Assembly (NCBI GenBank): GCA_023398375.1
Contig: JAEWSH010000071.1
Location: 1 to 29,034, forward strand
Reading direction: 5' to 3'
DNA from: Bacillota bacterium
Lineage (GTDB): Bacteria > Bacillota > Clostridia > Lachnospirales > Lachnospiraceae
DNA: 29,034 bases
This document shows positions 25,834 through 29,034 of the stretch, in pieces. Under the pieces are notes generated by a model. It searched no databases, was not told the DNA's origin, and was given only the letters and a program-made list of their open reading frames with translations. Position numbers and translations under genes: made by a program. Positions within the stretch are counted from its first letter, which is position 1; each line of letters opens with the position of its first letter.

Positions 25834-27483
25834 ATGGTAAAGATGTTTTTTATACTGTTTGGAGTACTTGCATTTTGTCAGGCTGTATGTGGACAGTCCG
25901 TTTCCAAAGTTTGGGTTGCCGACCGGAAGGATGGGACGTATATGAATCCTGTTCTGCATGCCGACTATTCCGATCCGGATGTGTGTGCGGTGGGAGATGA
26001 TTTTTATATGACCGCTTCCAGCTTTAATTGTACTCCGGGGTTGCCCATTCTCCATTCCAAGGATTTGGTGAATTGGAAACTGGTAAACTACGCGTTGAAA
26101 ACTATCGAACCGGAAGAATTCTATAACAAGCCTCAGCATGGAAAGGGCGTGTGGGCTCCTTCCATACGTTACCATAACGGTGAGTTCTATATTTATTGGG
26201 GAGATCCGGATTTCGGCATTTTTATGGTGAAGGCTAAAGACCCGCAAGGTGAATGGGATAAACCGGTATTGGTAAAGGCCGGAAAAGGCATGATAGACCC
26301 TACGCCTTTGTGGGATGAAGACGGGAAGGTCTATCTGGTTCATGCGTGGGCCGGAAGCCGTGCAGCTTTCAACAGTGTCGTCACGGTATGCGAAATGAAT
26401 CCGGAAGGAACCAAAGTCATCAGCGAACCGGTGTTGGTATTTGATGGCAATGACGGGGTGAACCATACGGTGGAAGGCCCCAAATTCTACAAACGCAATG
26501 GGTATTATTATATATTGGCCCCTGCCGGTGGGGTGGTTACCGGTTGGCAACTGGCACTCCGTTCAAAGAATGTTTATGGCCCTTACGAAGTGAAGAGGGT
26601 GATGGCGCAAGGAAGTACGGACATCAACGGCCCGCATCAGGGCGCTTGGGTAGAGACGAATTCCGGTGAATCCTGGTTTGTACATTTTCAGGATAAAGCA
26701 ATGTATGGGCGGGTCATTCATCTTAATCCGGTGAAGTGGACGGAGGGTTGGCCTGTCATTGGTGAAGATAAGGACGGTGACGGTTGCGGAGAACCGGTAA
26801 GACGGTATCGGAAACCGAATGTCGGGAAGACATATCCGGTAGAGACTCCGGCAGAGAGTGATGAGTTCAATTCCCGCCGGTTGGGGCTGCAATGGGAATG
26901 GCATGCCAATTATCAGGATGCTTTTGGTTTTACTTCCGATTTGGGGTATATGCGTATCTATGGGCATGTGCTGTCCGAGGACTTCGTGAATTTCTGGGAA
27001 GTGCCGAATCTGTTGTTGCAAAAGTTTCCGGCAGAAGAGTTTGCTGCCACGACCAAGTTGAAGGTGGTGGCTAAAGCTGACGGACAGCAATCCGGATTGA
27101 TTGTGATGGGATGGGACTATTGTTACATTGGAGTGGAGAAGCAAGGCGACAGATTCGTGCTGAAGCAGGTGGTCTGCAAAGATGCCGAGCAACAAAATAA
27201 GGAAACTTCTACCCGTTTGATGGAATTGCCGGTAAGCCGGAAGCTTGAAGCCGGACTGTTCCCCAATTATGAACGGGACATCTATTTGCGGGTAAAGGTA
27301 GGTAAGAATGGGGTCTGCCATTTCCATTATAGTTTGGATGGAAAGAAATATCAACCGGCCGGTGAACCGTTTACTGCACGTCAAGGCAAGTGGATTGGCG
27401 CTAAAGTCGGTTTGTTCAGTACGGCTCCGTTCGGTAAAGATAGAGGTTGGGTTGATGCTGACTGGTTTCGCATAGAAAAATAA
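25834..27483 (+). CDS. GH43 beta-xylosidase / alpha-L-arabinofuranosidase, right-arm copy
   Basis: Identical to 1552-3201: catalytic Asp47, Asp155 and Glu214, and a C-terminal beta-sandwich. The 63-bp gap before it holds CTTTGAA/TTCAAAG as a weak 7-bp inverted repeat and no clear promoter box, so it is probably read through from GH97. Confidence 0.88.
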   Translation: MVKMFFILFGVLAFCQAVCGQSVSKVWVADRKDGTYMNPVLHADYSDPDVCAVGDDFYMTASSFNCTPGLPILHSKDLVNWKLVNYALKTIEPEEFYNKPQHGKGVWAPSIRYHNGEFYIYWGDPDFGIFMVKAKDPQGEWDKPVLVKAGKGMIDPTPLWDEDGKVYLVHAWAGSRAAFNSVVTVCEMNPEGTKVISEPVLVFDGNDGVNHTVEGPKFYKRNGYYYILAPAGGVVTGWQLALRSKNVYGPYEVKRVMAQGSTDINGPHQGAWVETNSGESWFVHFQDKAMYGRVIHLNPVKWTEGWPVIGEDKDGDGCGEPVRRYRKPNVGKTYPVETPAESDEFNSRRLGLQWEWHANYQDAFGFTSDLGYMRIYGHVLSEDFVNFWEVPNLLLQKFPAEEFAATTKLKVVAKADGQQSGLIVMGWDYCYIGVEKQGDRFVLKQVVCKDAEQQNKETSTRLMELPVSRKLEAGLFPNYERDIYLRVKVGKNGVCHFHYSLDGKKYQPAGEPFTARQGKWIGAKVGLFSTAPFGKDRGWVDADWFRIEK

Positions 27484-27496
27484 AAAGATAAGATAA

Positions 27497-28711
27497 ATGA
27501 AAACAAAAACACTATTGGCAGGCTTGGGACTATGTTTGCTTGCTGCTTGTTCAATTTCAAAAGAGGAGTTGATTGTTGATAAGGAACTGGATTATTGTAA
27601 TCGTCAGGTGCATCGTACTTTGGACATCATGCGTGGAAAGGGAGGTAAGATTGACTATACGATGATGCCTCGTAATATCTTGGATGGCCAGTACGACTGG
27701 AATTATCGCAAGGCTACGAAAGATGAATGGTGCAGCGGCTTCTGGCCGGGTATTTTGTGGTATGATTACGAGTACACCGGTGATGAAAAGATTAAAGAGG
27801 AAGCGGAGAAATTCACAGCTTCTCTGAAATTCCTTTCCGAAATCCCGGCTTTCGACCATGATTTGGGCTTTTTGGTCTTTTGCAGTTATGGAAACGGGTA
27901 CCGGTTGACCCATAATCCCGAATACAAGCAGGTGATTCTGAATACGGCAGATTCATTGGCTACCTTGTTCAATCCCCGTGTAGGCACTATCCTTTCGTGG
28001 CCGCGCAATGTGGAGATGTTCGGTGGGCATAATACGATTATGGATAACCTGATTAATCTGGAGATGTTGTTCTGGGCAGCCAAGAATGGCGGTAATCCAT
28101 ATCTGGCAGATATAGCCGTCTCTCATGCCGATAAGACAATGAAGTACCAGTTCCGTCCGGATTATACTTCCTGTCATGTAGCAGTTTACGATACGCTGAC
28201 GGGGGATTTTATCCGGGGATGTACCCATCAGGGATATGCGGACAATTCAATGTGGGCCCGTGGGCAGGCTTGGGGAATTTATGGATATACTACTGTCTAT
28301 CGTGAAACAAAAGATGTCCGTTATCTGGATTTTGTGCAAAAGGTGACGGATGTATATCTCAAGAATTTGCCGGAAGATTATGTGCCGTACTGGGATTTTA
28401 ATGACCCTGCCATCCCGGATGCTCCACGTGATGCATCGGCTGCCGCAGTAGTAGCTTCCGCATTATTGGAGCTTTCTACTTATCTGCCTGGTGAAAAGGG
28501 GAGGGAGTACAAGGGTGCTGCCATAAAGATGTTGAAAAGTCTTAGTTCGGATAAATATCAGAGTAGAAAAAGCAACCCCTCTTTCTTGTTGCACTCTACC
28601 GGACACTGGCCTGCCAAGTCGGAGATTGATGCCTCTATCATCTATGCTGATTACTACTATATGGAGGCATTGTTGAGGCTGAAAAAGCTGGATGAAAAGG
28701 AAAACGGATAA
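27497..28711 (+). CDS. GH88 unsaturated glucuronyl hydrolase lipoprotein, right-arm copy
   Basis: Identical to 324-1538: lipobox Cys18, Asp122 and Asp183. Last gene of the operon; the A-rich 13-bp spacer before its ATG indicates co-transcription with GH43. Confidence 0.88.
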   Translation: MKTKTLLAGLGLCLLAACSISKEELIVDKELDYCNRQVHRTLDIMRGKGGKIDYTMMPRNILDGQYDWNYRKATKDEWCSGFWPGILWYDYEYTGDEKIKEEAEKFTASLKFLSEIPAFDHDLGFLVFCSYGNGYRLTHNPEYKQVILNTADSLATLFNPRVGTILSWPRNVEMFGGHNTIMDNLINLEMLFWAAKNGGNPYLADIAVSHADKTMKYQFRPDYTSCHVAVYDTLTGDFIRGCTHQGYADNSMWARGQAWGIYGYTTVYRETKDVRYLDFVQKVTDVYLKNLPEDYVPYWDFNDPAIPDAPRDASAAAVVASALLELSTYLPGEKGREYKGAAIKMLKSLSSDKYQSRKSNPSFLLHSTGHWPAKSEIDASIIYADYYYMEALLRLKKLDEKENG

Positions 28712-28789
28712 AGTTTGTTTCGAGTGTTGGGATAGGAGCAATACCCTGATTTTCGGGACTTATCTATCTGTTTTCCGATGAGCCTGGCT

Positions 28790-29034
28790 TTATCTTCTTA
28801 ACCTGATGAGGTTACTGACTTTCCGTTGTATTGCCAGTACGTTCAGCAGTGATACTGCCAGAAACAGCAGACCGCTGGTCAATATGCATGGAAGCAGTGA
28901 ACCGCTCTCCAGTTGCGGGAAGAGGTTTTGGACTACTTCTATATAGTAACTGCGTACCCATGCCACGCAGCCGATGGCGAGGAGCAGTACCAGTACATTC
29001 AGCCCTACTGTCAGTATATAATAAGGCGTGGCTA
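28790..29034 (-). CDS. C-terminal fragment of an integral membrane protein, right-arm copy
   Basis: Mirror of 1-245: about 80 residues with two hydrophobic segments and a basic tail, the 5' part lying beyond the right edge. It converges with GH88 across 78 bp. Confidence 0.6.
   Translation of the reverse strand, partial: ATPYYILTVGLNVLVLLLAIGCVAWVRSYYIEVVQNLFPQLESGSLLPCILTSGLLFLAVSLLNVLAIQRKVSNLIRLRR

Larger units (their letters stand above)
1..29034. repeat. Perfect inverted repeat spanning the whole window (two 14,517-bp arms, no spacer)
   Basis: The first bases (TAGCCACGCCTTATTATATA) are the reverse complement of the last bases. The central bases CTCACTA/TAGTGAG are palindromic about 14517/14518. 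All gene starts and stops map onto each other by 29035 - x, and the compared stretches match exactly. Even intergenic repeats and pseudogene frameshifts are mirrored without a mismatch. The axis falls exactly mid-window, so the whole contig is probably palindromic. The likeliest cause is an assembly or library fold-back, although sequence alone cannot exclude a very recent real inverted duplication. Confidence 0.97.

Noticed and set aside
1..29034. Head-to-head dimer of a linear replicon with a hairpin telomere, or a natural giant inverted duplication
   Set aside because: No replication, partition, telomere-resolvase or phage gene is present. The content is chromosomal-type glycan enzymes, and zero divergence with no spacer fits an artefact better.
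1..29034. tRNA, rRNA, CRISPR array or riboswitch
   Set aside because: No cloverleaf, conserved rRNA segment or regularly spaced direct repeats seen on either strand; all gaps are short or explained by inverted repeats.

Overview
The window is one perfect palindrome. Bases 1-14517 are the exact reverse complement of bases 14518-29034: both arms are 14,517 bp, there is no spacer, and the axis lies between 14517 and 14518. I saw no mismatch in any gene, intergenic segment or edge I compared. It therefore holds 14.5 kb of unique sequence read twice, and every gene on one strand has an identical partner at 29035 minus its coordinates on the other. Two unselected frameshifts in a decayed gene are copied base for base in both arms. 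This fits an assembly or library fold-back better than an old biological duplication. Full gene annotations are given for the left arm; right-arm entries are short and point back to them.

The content points to Bacteroides or a close relative in the Bacteroidales. The evidence is a dense block of secreted glycan-degrading enzymes (GH28-like x2, GH127, GH97, GH43, GH88), a promoter of the Bacteroidetes TTTG / TAnnTTTG type, a remnant of the AAA-ATPase-like/PD-(D/E)XK family that is multicopy in these genomes, and hairpin-rich intergenic repeats. This rests on family recognition, not on a database search.

Left arm, outside to centre: the C-terminal end of a membrane protein (1-245, +) converges on a seven-gene leftward operon. 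In transcription order the operon is a GH28-like beta-helix enzyme (11514-10111), a 175-bp hairpin repeat, an alpha/beta-hydrolase (9915-8284), a GH127 enzyme (8287-6362), a beta-lactamase-fold serine hydrolase lipoprotein (6361-5270), a GH97 enzyme (5208-3265), a GH43 enzyme (3201-1552) and a GH88 lipoprotein (1538-324). A second GH28-like gene is divergent (11632-13101, +), across a 117-bp control region with a 19-bp dyad. Convergent with it, and overlapping its 3' end, is a frameshifted, truncated AAA-ATPase-like pseudogene (14245-13091, -). Behind that come its promoter, a 142-bp nested-palindrome repeat, and the axis.

The operon looks like the enzyme section of a polysaccharide utilization locus, without SusC/SusD or a sensor in view. 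A coherent reading is an acidic, arabinose-containing, probably esterified plant glycan, pectic or glucuronoarabinogalactan-like. The two esterase-like proteins would remove acyl groups. The beta-helix hydrolases would cut the backbone. GH127, GH43 and GH97 would trim arabinose/xylose and alpha-linked hexose side chains. GH88 would remove the unsaturated uronic acid left by a lyase encoded elsewhere. The substrate is inferred.
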